Origin: Deltaproteobacteria bacterium
Lineage (GTDB): Bacteria; Desulfobacterota; Syntrophia; Syntrophales; Smithellaceae
Direction: 5' to 3'
NCBI GenBank assembly: GCA_011046295.1
Contig: DSAV01000131.1
Coordinates: forward strand, 1-17,028
DNA length: 17,028 nt
The translations under genes and the position numbers were made by a program. Positions 7,097 through 13,891 of this stretch are shown one piece after another. The notes beneath the pieces are model-generated. The model was not told the origin of the DNA. It made no database searches and saw nothing but the letters and a program-made list of their open reading frames with translations. Position 1 is the stretch's first letter. Every line of letters starts with the position of its first letter.

Positions 7097-8356
7097 TCAA
7101 TCATCCAGACGGAAGAGCTGCCGCACCGCGGCCACGATGTCCTGAGAGTTAAACTCGGCGCTTTCTTCCTTCATTACCGACACGGGTGAATGTAAAATTT
7201 TGTTCACAATTCCGTTTACCAGCGCCTCAATTTTTTCTCTTTCGCCGTTTTCCAGTTTACCCATCCAACTTTGCGCTTTTTCCAGCTCCGCGCGCGCAAT
7301 CCCACCCGCCTTGGTGCGCAGAGAAACAATTGTCGGCACCGCTTCCAGTTCTTTGAGCCAGTTACTATATTGAGATACTTCTTCAGAGACAAGCTTTTCC
7401 GCTTTAAGCGCCTCACGGCGCCGGGTCTTCATGTTATCATCGACAATGTCCTGCAAATTGTCAATATTGTACAGATAGACATTTTCAATGCCGTCGACGG
7501 CAGGGGCGATATCGCGCGGCACAGCAATATCAACCAGAAACAGCAAGCGGTTCTTTCTTTTGCGCAGAGCCTGTCTGATCATATCTTCCGTGATGATGTG
7601 GGAAGGGGCGCCGGTGGAGCTTACTACTATATCCGCGTTAGAAAGAGCCTCGTCAAGAGCATCAAGCCCTATGGCACTGCCATGAAATTTTTCCGCCATA
7701 ACTGCTGCCTGAGCCAGTGAACGGTTGGCTACAGCAATTTCCTGAGCGCCGTTGGCGACCAGATGTGTGCAGGCCAGTTCTGCCATCTCGCCCGCGCCGA
7801 CCACCAGAATTTTCTTGCCATCCAGAGTTCCGAATATTTTTTTGGCTAGCTCCACCGCGGCAAAACTCACCGAAACGGGATTGGCGGCAATACCTGTTTC
7901 CGTGCGCACGCGCTTGGCCGTGCGGAAAGCACGGTGCATCAGGCGATTAAGCACGATTCCGGTGGCATTTTGCGCCAGAGCACGGCGGTAGGCGTCTTTA
8001 ACCTGACCGAGAATCTGTGTTTCGCCCATCACCAGGGAATCAAGACTGGAAGTAACCCGAAACAAATGCCGTATCGCATCATCATCGCGGTAAATGTAAA
8101 GGCAAGCTGCTTCGTCATCCGTCAAGCCGCCTTTTCTCATCAACGCCGCCTTTAGTTTATCAACCGTTTCGGCGCTATCTTCTATTACGGCAACCACCTC
8201 CACGCGATTACAGGTGGAGAGAAACAGAACTTCTGCCACTCCTTCAACAGCAAGAAAACCCGGCAGTAAATTTTCTTCTTCTTCGCAAGCGGCAAAAAGC
8301 CTTTCGCGCACAACCAATGGGGCTGTTTTATGATTCAATCCGATAAGTATAATCAT
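7097..8356 (-). CDS. hemA: glutamyl-tRNA reductase
   Basis: HemA reduces glutamyl-tRNA(Glu) with NADPH to glutamate-1-semialdehyde, the committed step of the C5 route to aminolevulinate. Visible are GLNHKTAP at the start, the nucleophilic cysteine in STCNRVE (Cys49), SLVMGETQILGQVKDAY, and the nucleotide-binding loop VVGAGEMAEL. The C-terminal dimerisation helices follow, giving a normal 419 residues. The start is set at the ATG at 8356 (MIILIGLNHK), 2 nt after the stop of the CcsA-like gene. A TTG at 8362 overlaps that stop and would add two residues; neither start has a clear ribosome site, so coupling to the upstream gene is likely. The partner aminomutase HemL is not in the window. Confidence 0.96.
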   Translation of the reverse strand: MIILIGLNHKTAPLVVRERLFAACEEEENLLPGFLAVEGVAEVLFLSTCNRVEVVAVIEDSAETVDKLKAALMRKGGLTDDEAACLYIYRDDDAIRHLFRVTSSLDSLVMGETQILGQVKDAYRRALAQNATGIVLNRLMHRAFRTAKRVRTETGIAANPVSVSFAAVELAKKIFGTLDGKKILVVGAGEMAELACTHLVANGAQEIAVANRSLAQAAVMAEKFHGSAIGLDALDEALSNADIVVSSTGAPSHIITEDMIRQALRKRKNRLLFLVDIAVPRDIAPAVDGIENVYLYNIDNLQDIVDDNMKTRRREALKAEKLVSEEVSQYSNWLKELEAVPTIVSLRTKAGGIARAELEKAQSWMGKLENGEREKIEALVNGIVNKILHSPVSVMKEESAEFNSQDIVAAVRQLFRLDD

Positions 8357-8358
8357 TT

Positions 8359-9162
8359 TCAATTAAAACTGTGAATCGTCGGCAAATAAAAACGGATTAT
8401 CAGAGCCGAAATTAAAAACAGCACAAAAACCGCGCAGGAAAGAGTTGCCATTCTAAATCCCTTCCAGCCGATAACGAGGCGCTGATGAAGCAAAAATCCG
8501 TAAACTACCCAAGCGGCAAAAGACCAGACAACTTTCGGATCGGCAGGCCACAGATGCTCCCATACGAAAGCCGCGTATATCGCGCCGCCAATAATGCCCA
8601 CTGTCAGAAAAGGAAATCCCAGCAACAAGCATTTGTGGTTAATGCCATCGAGATCATTGAGCGGCGGCAGCAATCTGCTCATGGAACCCATTTTTTTGCT
8701 CTTGAGCAGGCTGCTTTGAATGATAAACATGGCAGCGGCGCACGATGCCAGAACAAAAAGAATTTCGCCCACAATGGCAAAAGCCAGATGCGCCGTGGCC
8801 AGCCAGCCTTGCAGATTCTGCGGCAAAATGGCCTCGCTGGTTTCCCGCCCGGCGGCGGCAATCATAAAAAGCAGGACGAACGGCGAAACAAACGCGCCAA
8901 GCAATCTTGTTTTCGTTTTCAGTTGAAAAGCCAGATAAACTCCACTTGCCGACCACGCGTAAAAGGCAAAAAGCTCGCGCGAACCGAGATCGTGAAATCC
9001 GGCGGAGATTATAACGGCGAGCAACAGATAAACAGTCAGAGAAACAAAGGAAAAACCAAGAATCCAGGTGGAAATTTTTGCCAGCACCACTCTTTTGGCA
9101 AGCAGAGAAAACAAATAGCCGGCCACGCTCAGTGCGGCTCCGGTAAAAGCAATTTCAAACAT
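8359..9162 (-). CDS. CcsA/HemX-like heme-handling membrane protein
   Basis: This polytopic membrane protein (267 residues, about eight hydrophobic segments) belongs to the cytochrome c assembly family (CcsA/CcmC/HemX, PF01578 type). The segment VWEHLWPADPK (Trp201, Trp205, Asp208-Pro-Lys) looks like a degenerate form of the heme-binding WWD motif, and conserved-looking histidines occur at His125 (TAHL) and His226 (LLHQR). Family members either deliver heme for cytochrome c maturation or, as HemX next to hemA, affect glutamyl-tRNA reductase level. The position directly before hemA fits the HemX usage. The ATG at 9162, 13 nt after the sirC stop, is preferred over a GTG at 9204 that would overlap sirC and place a polar extension before the first helix. 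Confidence 0.85.
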   Translation of the reverse strand: MFEIAFTGAALSVAGYLFSLLAKRVVLAKISTWILGFSFVSLTVYLLLAVIISAGFHDLGSRELFAFYAWSASGVYLAFQLKTKTRLLGAFVSPFVLLFMIAAAGRETSEAILPQNLQGWLATAHLAFAIVGEILFVLASCAAAMFIIQSSLLKSKKMGSMSRLLPPLNDLDGINHKCLLLGFPFLTVGIIGGAIYAAFVWEHLWPADPKVVWSFAAWVVYGFLLHQRLVIGWKGFRMATLSCAVFVLFLISALIIRFYLPTIHSFN

Positions 9163-9175
9163 AACAGTTTTCGCG

Positions 9176-9817
9176 CTAAGCAAAGTCAATTTCCACCGCC
9201 TCACCGGTTATTTCCTTGACAATATTTTTCACCTGCCCTTTATTTTTTGCGCGGATAGCTTCCAGCAAGCCTGCGCTTAAAAGCTTGTCGAACCAGACAT
9301 TACCGACACCCGCTTTTTTTCCCATTCTCGGTCGCAGCTGCCCCAGTATACCGGTCAGGATCGCGTATTCCTCGCCGTAGGCAACCTCCAGTTCCTCGCG
9401 TAAACGGCGCGCCAGCGCGGGGGAATTCCCGCCCGTACCTATCGCAATTACCAGCTCCCCGCGTTCCACCAGGGACGGCAATATAAAATCACACTTTTGC
9501 GGATCGTCAACGATGTTGACAGGTATGCCTCTTTCCCGCGCGTCTCGCGAAACGGCGGCGTTGATTTTTTCGTCATCTGTAGCGCCGATAACCAGAGCGG
9601 CGCCGTAAATATCTTCCAGGGAATATTCTCCGGCAATATGCGTGATTTTGTTTTTATCTTTCAGCAAGGCAAGCTCTCCGGTCAAATCGGGGCTGATGAC
9701 AAAAACTTTCGCGCCGCATTGCAGAAGCCGCATGACTTTTCTTTGAGCAACTTCACCGCCACCGACAACCACGCATTTTTTATCCGCGATACTCCAGAAA
9801 ACAGGATAATATTTCAA
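9176..9817 (-). CDS. sirC: precorrin-2 dehydrogenase (CysG N-terminal/SirC/Met8p type)
   Basis: This NAD-dependent enzyme oxidises precorrin-2 to sirohydrochlorin; some relatives also insert iron. The family opening YYPVF is followed by the dinucleotide fold VVGGGEVAQRK (17-27), by NIVDDPQKCDF with the expected catalytic Asp104, and by GTGGNSPALARRLRE (127-141). At 213 residues it is the stand-alone form without a methyltransferase domain, complementing the CobA domain encoded four genes downstream. It is the first gene of the operon. The start is a TTG at 9817, supported by AAAGG 6 nt upstream and by the conserved YYPVF beginning. Whether it is also a ferrochelatase cannot be decided from sequence alone. 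Confidence 0.92.
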   Translation of the reverse strand: MKYYPVFWSIADKKCVVVGGGEVAQRKVMRLLQCGAKVFVISPDLTGELALLKDKNKITHIAGEYSLEDIYGAALVIGATDDEKINAAVSRDARERGIPVNIVDDPQKCDFILPSLVERGELVIAIGTGGNSPALARRLREELEVAYGEEYAILTGILGQLRPRMGKKAGVGNVWFDKLLSAGLLEAIRAKNKGQVKNIVKEITGEAVEIDFA

Positions 9818-9836
9818 TGTTTCCCTTTCTTTGCGG

Positions 9837-9852
9837 CCCCGGACGACCGGGG
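9837..9852 (-). promoter_or_regulatory. GC-rich hairpin in the leader of the heme operon
   Basis: CCCCGG and CCGGGG pair perfectly around a 4-nt loop, just upstream of the sirC ribosome site (AAAGG) and TTG start. There is no following T-run, so it is not a terminator. Its position in the 5' leader suggests mRNA stabilisation or control of translation start; no ligand or protein can be assigned. Confidence 0.5.
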
Positions 9853-9864
9853 AGTCTTGGGAAA

Positions 9865-9891
9865 ACTATCACGAAGGAAGGCAAAATTCAA
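9865..9891 (-). promoter_or_regulatory. possible promoter of the heme operon
   Basis: On the minus strand TTGAAT (9891-9886) is followed after 15 bp by GATAGT (9870-9865), or after 17 bp by TAGTTT. The -10 matches are partial. The location, 48 to 75 bp upstream of the first gene, is what supports it. Confidence 0.35.
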
Positions 9892-9963
9892 GCTACGCTA
9901 TTGTGTCACCCGTCCAACGGTAATGATATTTTTGCGCCCTGCCAGATTTGATGTTCAGTCCTC

Positions 9964-9992
9964 TTGAATTATTGCCGAAAACAGGTTATAAA
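9964..9992 (+). promoter_or_regulatory. sigma70-like promoter of prmA-rsmE-RDD
   Basis: TTGAAT (9964-9969) and TATAAA (9987-9992) are separated by exactly 17 bp, placing the transcript start near 9999 and the ATG of prmA about 20 nt further. It is the best-formed promoter in the window and diverges from the heme operon promoter. Confidence 0.7.
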
Positions 9993-10018
9993 ACTTTAAA
10001 CTTGCCAAAGGATTTTTC

Positions 10019-10972
10019 ATGGGGAAAAAACAGCAGGAAAAGTGGCTAAAAATGGAAATAACCGCCCAGGCGCGACTTATGGACGCGCTCGGCAACTTTC
10101 TGACCGAAACAGGGGCCCAGGGCGTGTTTCAGGAAACACTGGAGCCGCAGGTGGCCGGCGACTTTCCGGAACCTTCATCCCAAGAAATAATTCAGGCATA
10201 TTTCCCCCATGATTCGCGGGAAGAAAAAAGAATCGCGACTGTTGGGAAATATCTGGAAAGCCTGAAAGATTTATTCCCCGAATATCAGCCGCCTGTGCTG
10301 AAGACCGAAATAATCGCCGATCCGGACTGGGCCCAGCAGTGGAAAAAATATTTTAAACCGATAAGAGTAAGCCAAAGCATTATCGTCAAACCGACATGGG
10401 AACGTTATTCCCCTTCCAGCCGTGATATCGTAGTTGAGATAGATCCGGGCATGGCTTTCGGCACGGGACAACACGCGTCAACCAGAATGTGCATTGAAGC
10501 TCTGGAAGGAATCATTCTGAAGGATCGCTCGATAAAAAGCTGGAAAGCGCTCGACGTCGGCTGCGGCACGGGAATTTTAGGCATCACCGCCGCCAAGCTG
10601 GGCGCCGAGGACGTAATCGGCGTCGATATTGACAAAAAAGCCGTGGAAATCGCCTGTGAAAACGCCGCGATCAACCAGGTGGAAGACTGCGTGAAATTTA
10701 TCAATCGCGATGTCAAAACACTGACCGAGCCACGTAATTTAATTATCGCCAACCTGACCGCGAAGCTTCTTCTGGAACTTCACGGTCATCTGACCGGCCT
10801 GCTTATGCCGGAAGGTTACCTGATTATCTCCGGCATTATCGAACATGACGTAAAAAGTATTGAAGAAATTTTCAGCAAGCCGACATTTATTCAGAAAAGA
10901 ATAATCAGGGAAAAGGAATGGGTCTGCTACGTACTGAACAAGACACAGCGGGCATCTGAGGATATATTTTGA
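10019..10972 (+). CDS. prmA: ribosomal protein L11 methyltransferase
   Basis: PrmA trimethylates lysines of ribosomal protein L11 using SAM. Residues 1-110 form the L11-recognition domain. The Rossmann methyltransferase domain shows the family segment DPGMAFGTGQHASTRMC (142-158), the SAM loop DVGCGTG (179-185) and NLTA (245-248). At 317 residues the protein is slightly longer than typical members, mainly from a polar N-terminus. The ATG at 10019 has AAAGGA 6 nt upstream. It is the first gene of the prmA-rsmE-RDD unit, and its stop overlaps the start of rsmE. The prmA-rsmE pairing, both modifying the translation apparatus, is common in bacteria. Confidence 0.95.
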   Translation: MGKKQQEKWLKMEITAQARLMDALGNFLTETGAQGVFQETLEPQVAGDFPEPSSQEIIQAYFPHDSREEKRIATVGKYLESLKDLFPEYQPPVLKTEIIADPDWAQQWKKYFKPIRVSQSIIVKPTWERYSPSSRDIVVEIDPGMAFGTGQHASTRMCIEALEGIILKDRSIKSWKALDVGCGTGILGITAAKLGAEDVIGVDIDKKAVEIACENAAINQVEDCVKFINRDVKTLTEPRNLIIANLTAKLLLELHGHLTGLLMPEGYLIISGIIEHDVKSIEEIFSKPTFIQKRIIREKEWVCYVLNKTQRASEDIF

Positions 10973-11724
10973 CCATCCCCCGCATATACAGCTCTGAAAG
11001 TCTTCAGAACAAAGAAAGCTGCCGGCTGGCCGAAGATAATTTAAAATATATAAAAACGGTACTGCGCCTGAAACCCGGTGATGAAATCAGCGTCTTCGAC
11101 GGCTTCGGCAACGAATTCAAGGGAACAATTTCAACCTTTAGCCCTCAAGGCGTGGAAGTTAAACTGGGTAAGAGAATTCCCCGGGAAGATAAGAAAATCA
11201 GTATTACACTGGCGCAGGCCATTCCGAAAGCGGCAAAAATGGATTTTATTGTTAAAAACGCGGCCGAACTGGGTGTTGATTTGATTATCCCCTTCACGGC
11301 TCATAGATCGATCAGCCGGATTGCCGGCGACAACGCGGCGCAAAAAATAAAACGCTGGCAAAAAATCGCCGCCGAGGCCGCGCGCTGTTCGCGAAGCAGT
11401 TTCCTGGCGAAAATCGCACCCGTGTCATCATATCAAGAAATGTTAAAGCACGCGGAAAACAAACATGTCAAAATGATTTTTTGGGAAGAGGAAGAAAAAA
11501 ACAGCATCAGGGCGGCGCTCGGCGACAAAAAGCTTGACACTCTGCGTGATTTTTTTATTATTGTCGGACCGGAAGGCGGCTTTTCCAGGGAAGAAATCGC
11601 AGCGGCGAACCAAGCCGGGTTTCAGAGCGTAAGTTTGGGCAAGCATATTTTGAAGGTGGAAACGGCCGCAACGGTTATAATTTCCATTTTGCACTACGAA
11701 AAAGGAATTTTCAGCAGTCACTGA
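10969..11724 (+). CDS. rsmE: 16S rRNA (uracil1498-N3)-methyltransferase
   Basis: RsmE is a SPOUT-class methyltransferase that methylates N3 of U1498 in 16S rRNA. The trefoil-knot SAM site is clear: IIVGPEGGFSREE (GPEGG at 200-204) and LGKHILKVETAA (Val-Glu-Thr-Ala-Ala to 234). EAARCSRS (136-143) fits the central family motif, and the N-terminal region resembles the PUA-like RNA-binding domain. At 251 residues it is complete. The start is a TTG at 10969 whose last two bases belong to the prmA stop (TTGA overlap), with GAGG about 8 nt upstream, which indicates translational coupling. Confidence 0.95.
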   Translation: MTIPRIYSSESLQNKESCRLAEDNLKYIKTVLRLKPGDEISVFDGFGNEFKGTISTFSPQGVEVKLGKRIPREDKKISITLAQAIPKAAKMDFIVKNAAELGVDLIIPFTAHRSISRIAGDNAAQKIKRWQKIAAEAARCSRSSFLAKIAPVSSYQEMLKHAENKHVKMIFWEEEEKNSIRAALGDKKLDTLRDFFIIVGPEGGFSREEIAAANQAGFQSVSLGKHILKVETAATVIISILHYEKGIFSSH

Positions 11725-11738
11725 GGAGGAGGGATAAA

Positions 11739-12329
11739 ATGCCCGTTTACAGATTTGCCGGTTTCTGGCGGCGTTTCGTCGCTTATTTTATCGACAGCTT
11801 GATTATCGGCGTCATCTTTTTTGTTTTGTTCATGGTTGGCGTGATAGCCTTTTTTGTCGGCGCCGCATCCGGACAGGGGAGTGGCTTGATGGAAAGACTG
11901 TCCGATCCCGTAACACTAACCTCCGCGACTATTCTTATGTGGATTTTCGGGCTGGCGGTAAACATATCATATTTTACATATTTTCACGGAGCGACAGGAC
12001 GTACGCCGGGCAAGATGCTTCTGGGCCTGCAGGTAATCAGCGCTGACGGCAAACCGATTACCTTCGGCATCGCTTTTTTGCGCGCGGTCGGTTATCTGGT
12101 TTCCGGCGCAATATTCAACCTCGGCTTTATCTGGGTCGCTTTTGACAAACGTAAGCAGGGCTGGCACGATAAAATCGCCGCTACTGCGGTAATTATCCGC
12201 GAAGAGCAGACGCAAGCCGCGGGCATTTCCATTCCCGACGCGCTTGTGGTTTCGCCGGATGCCGGCGCGCCCGACCAGCCCGTGTACCGGGTTGACGAAC
12301 AGGCCGAAATGCCGGAAAATAATAAATAA
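11739..12329 (+). CDS. RDD-family membrane protein
   Basis: This small membrane protein has 196 residues with three hydrophobic segments (about 13-42, 62-83 and 108-134). The RDD signature is present: FWRRFVAYFIDS (Arg11/Arg12 and Asp19), TGRTPGKMLLGLQV (86-99) and FDKRKQGWHDKIAATAVI (135-152) with its conserved aspartates. After residue 153 comes a soluble acidic and proline-rich tail of about 40 residues with no recognised domain. RDD proteins have been linked to ion or solute transport, but the role of this one is unknown. GAGGAGG lies just upstream of the ATG, and the gene starts 14 nt after rsmE, so it is probably the last gene of that operon. Confidence 0.85.
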   Translation: MPVYRFAGFWRRFVAYFIDSLIIGVIFFVLFMVGVIAFFVGAASGQGSGLMERLSDPVTLTSATILMWIFGLAVNISYFTYFHGATGRTPGKMLLGLQVISADGKPITFGIAFLRAVGYLVSGAIFNLGFIWVAFDKRKQGWHDKIAATAVIIREEQTQAAGISIPDALVVSPDAGAPDQPVYRVDEQAEMPENNK

Positions 12330-12366
12330 TCAAAGGCAGGTTTTGCGCGCGGCGGGAAAAAATGCC

Positions 12367-12393
12367 TTGACAAAGAATCCTATATTTTATAGA
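12367..12393 (+). promoter_or_regulatory. promoter of tRNA-Phe
   Basis: A perfect TTGACA (12367-12372) is followed after 15 bp by TATAGA (12388-12393). Transcription would begin around 12400, a few bases before the mature tRNA end at 12406. The spacing is shorter than ideal. Confidence 0.6.
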
Positions 12394-12405
12394 CGATTCT
12401 GCCCC

Positions 12406-12481
12406 GGGTCGGTAGCTCAGTCGGTAGAGCATCGGACTGAAAATCCGAGTGTCGGCAGTTCGATTCTGCCCTGACCCACCA
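12406..12481 (+). tRNA. tRNA-Phe (anticodon GAA)
   Basis: A full cloverleaf can be drawn. The acceptor stem is GGGTCGG with CTGACCC (one G-T pair), the D arm GCTC-loop-GAGC, and the anticodon stem TCGGA with TCCGA around loop CTGAAAA. The anticodon GAA lies at 12439-12441. The T arm is GGCAG with CTGCC around TTCGATT, followed by discriminator A and an encoded CCA (12479-12481). Length is 76 nt. Confidence 0.97.
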
Positions 12482-12492
12482 TTAGATTCCTG

Positions 12493-12529
12493 GCCCTCTT
12501 TATTTTTTAATATGGAGAGGGCTTTTTTT
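12493..12529 (+). terminator. rho-independent terminator after tRNA-Phe
   Basis: GCCCTCT (12493-12499) pairs with AGAGGGC (12516-12522) as a 7-bp stem with an AT-rich 16-nt loop, directly followed by seven T residues (12523-12529). It lies 12 nt after the tRNA CCA. Confidence 0.85.
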
Positions 12530-12553
12530 AGATTTGTTTGTATTTGGTAGCGC

Positions 12554-13873
12554 ATGACCAAAGTTAAATTGAAAATCATGCTGGTCAATCCTCCCAACTG
12601 CGGCCGCTCCATCCCGGAGGAAGAATACGGCATAACGTCACTAAAGCAGCTTTTCAAGGGAGAGCCTTTCAGCCTGGAATTTCTGGCCGGGCCTCTGCGT
12701 GAACACGATGTGCTGATTTTTGACATGAAGTGCGAAAGCGAGGATGCTTTCTGGGCGGAGTTTCACCATTTTAATCCTGATGTTGTGGGCTTCACCGCCG
12801 TCACCTGCGAGGCTAATACCGTTATCCGTTTAGCCGCAAACATCAGAGAAAAGAGTAACGCCACGATAATCATCGGCGGCAATCACGCCACCTACAATCC
12901 CGAATATTTCAATCGTTTTGAATTTGACTATATTGTTATCGGCCTGGGAAAAAAGAGTTTTGCCGAGCTGATTGAAAAAATGGCGGATGGCAAAAAACCA
13001 AACGGCATCGCGGGAATCGCCAAAACCAACCCCGGGAAACCGCTCACCTACCTGGCGCGCGATTATAATGAAGCTGATTTAATGGCCGAACTTCCGCCGC
13101 GCTACGAGCTGGTGGCGAAATACCGCGGCCACTACTTTCTGGAACAGCTCGGCCTCTCCATGGGCTTTGTGCTGAGCGCCTACGGCTGCACGCATAAGTG
13201 TTCCTTTTGCGCGATACCAAACATGGCCGGAGGCAAATATCTGAACTATGACGCCAACGCCGTCGTGCGCGATATCGGCCTTTTGGGTGACACTTCCTTC
13301 ATCCGTCTGGTGGACGCCAACACGTTCGGCAACGCGCGCCACTCACAGGAGCTTTGCGATAAAATAAAGAGCGCCGGCATTGCCAAAAAATATTTTGCCG
13401 ACGTCCGCGCCGATACCATCGTCAAATATCCCGATCTAATGAAAAACTGGAAAGAAGCCGGACTTTACGCGGTGATTGTGGGTTTTGAGGATGTCTCCGA
13501 CGAACGGCTCTCTTCTTATAACAAAAAGTATCAGGGGCGCGTCATCAGCCAGGCTATCGAGATACTGCATGCGCTGGGGATTGTCATTATCGGCGATTTT
13601 ATCGCTTCGCCTGGCGATGATGAAGATAGTTTCAAAAAGCTGGAGTATTTTATTGGGGCACACCAGATTGAAGTGCCGGTAATTTCCGTTTTAACGCCGC
13701 TGCCGGGAACGCCTCTTTACAAAATAATGAAAAAAGATATAATAATAGACGATTTTGATTATTACACTTTTACCAACGCGGTAACAGCCACCAAAATGCC
13801 GGAAAAGTTGTTTTATCAGGCCTACGCCGATTTAATGAAACGGCTGCATGAAAAGCCGCACCGGCCGCAGTAA
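12554..13873 (+). CDS. B12-binding-domain radical SAM protein
   Basis: This is a 439-residue cobalamin-dependent radical SAM enzyme of unknown substrate. Residues 6-145 form a Rossmann-type B12-binding domain (opening KIMLVNPP; VVGFTAVT; IIIGGNHATYNPEYF), without the DxHxxG motif of base-off methionine synthase. The radical SAM domain starts at FVLSAYGCTHKCSFCAIP, where Cys212, Cys216 and Cys219 form the CxxxCxxC cluster motif. Enzymes of this class often methylate unactivated carbons or rearrange carbon skeletons. It is 18 nt upstream of a StlD/DarB-type ketosynthase with which it must be co-transcribed, so its substrate may be an acyl chain or the ketosynthase product; this is inference. 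The ATG at 12554 has only a weak ribosome site, and the gap to the tRNA terminator is just 24 bp, so its promoter is unclear. Confidence 0.88.
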   Translation: MTKVKLKIMLVNPPNCGRSIPEEEYGITSLKQLFKGEPFSLEFLAGPLREHDVLIFDMKCESEDAFWAEFHHFNPDVVGFTAVTCEANTVIRLAANIREKSNATIIIGGNHATYNPEYFNRFEFDYIVIGLGKKSFAELIEKMADGKKPNGIAGIAKTNPGKPLTYLARDYNEADLMAELPPRYELVAKYRGHYFLEQLGLSMGFVLSAYGCTHKCSFCAIPNMAGGKYLNYDANAVVRDIGLLGDTSFIRLVDANTFGNARHSQELCDKIKSAGIAKKYFADVRADTIVKYPDLMKNWKEAGLYAVIVGFEDVSDERLSSYNKKYQGRVISQAIEILHALGIVIIGDFIASPGDDEDSFKKLEYFIGAHQIEVPVISVLTPLPGTPLYKIMKKDIIIDDFDYYTFTNAVTATKMPEKLFYQAYADLMKRLHEKPHRPQ

Positions 13874-13891
13874 CAAAGGAGAAGATTTTTA

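Noticed and set aside
8485..9219. Open frame of 244 codons on the plus strand opposite the CcsA-like gene
   Set aside because: The translation is rich in Lys, Gln and Asn with no domain, which is the typical reverse image of a hydrophobic membrane protein.
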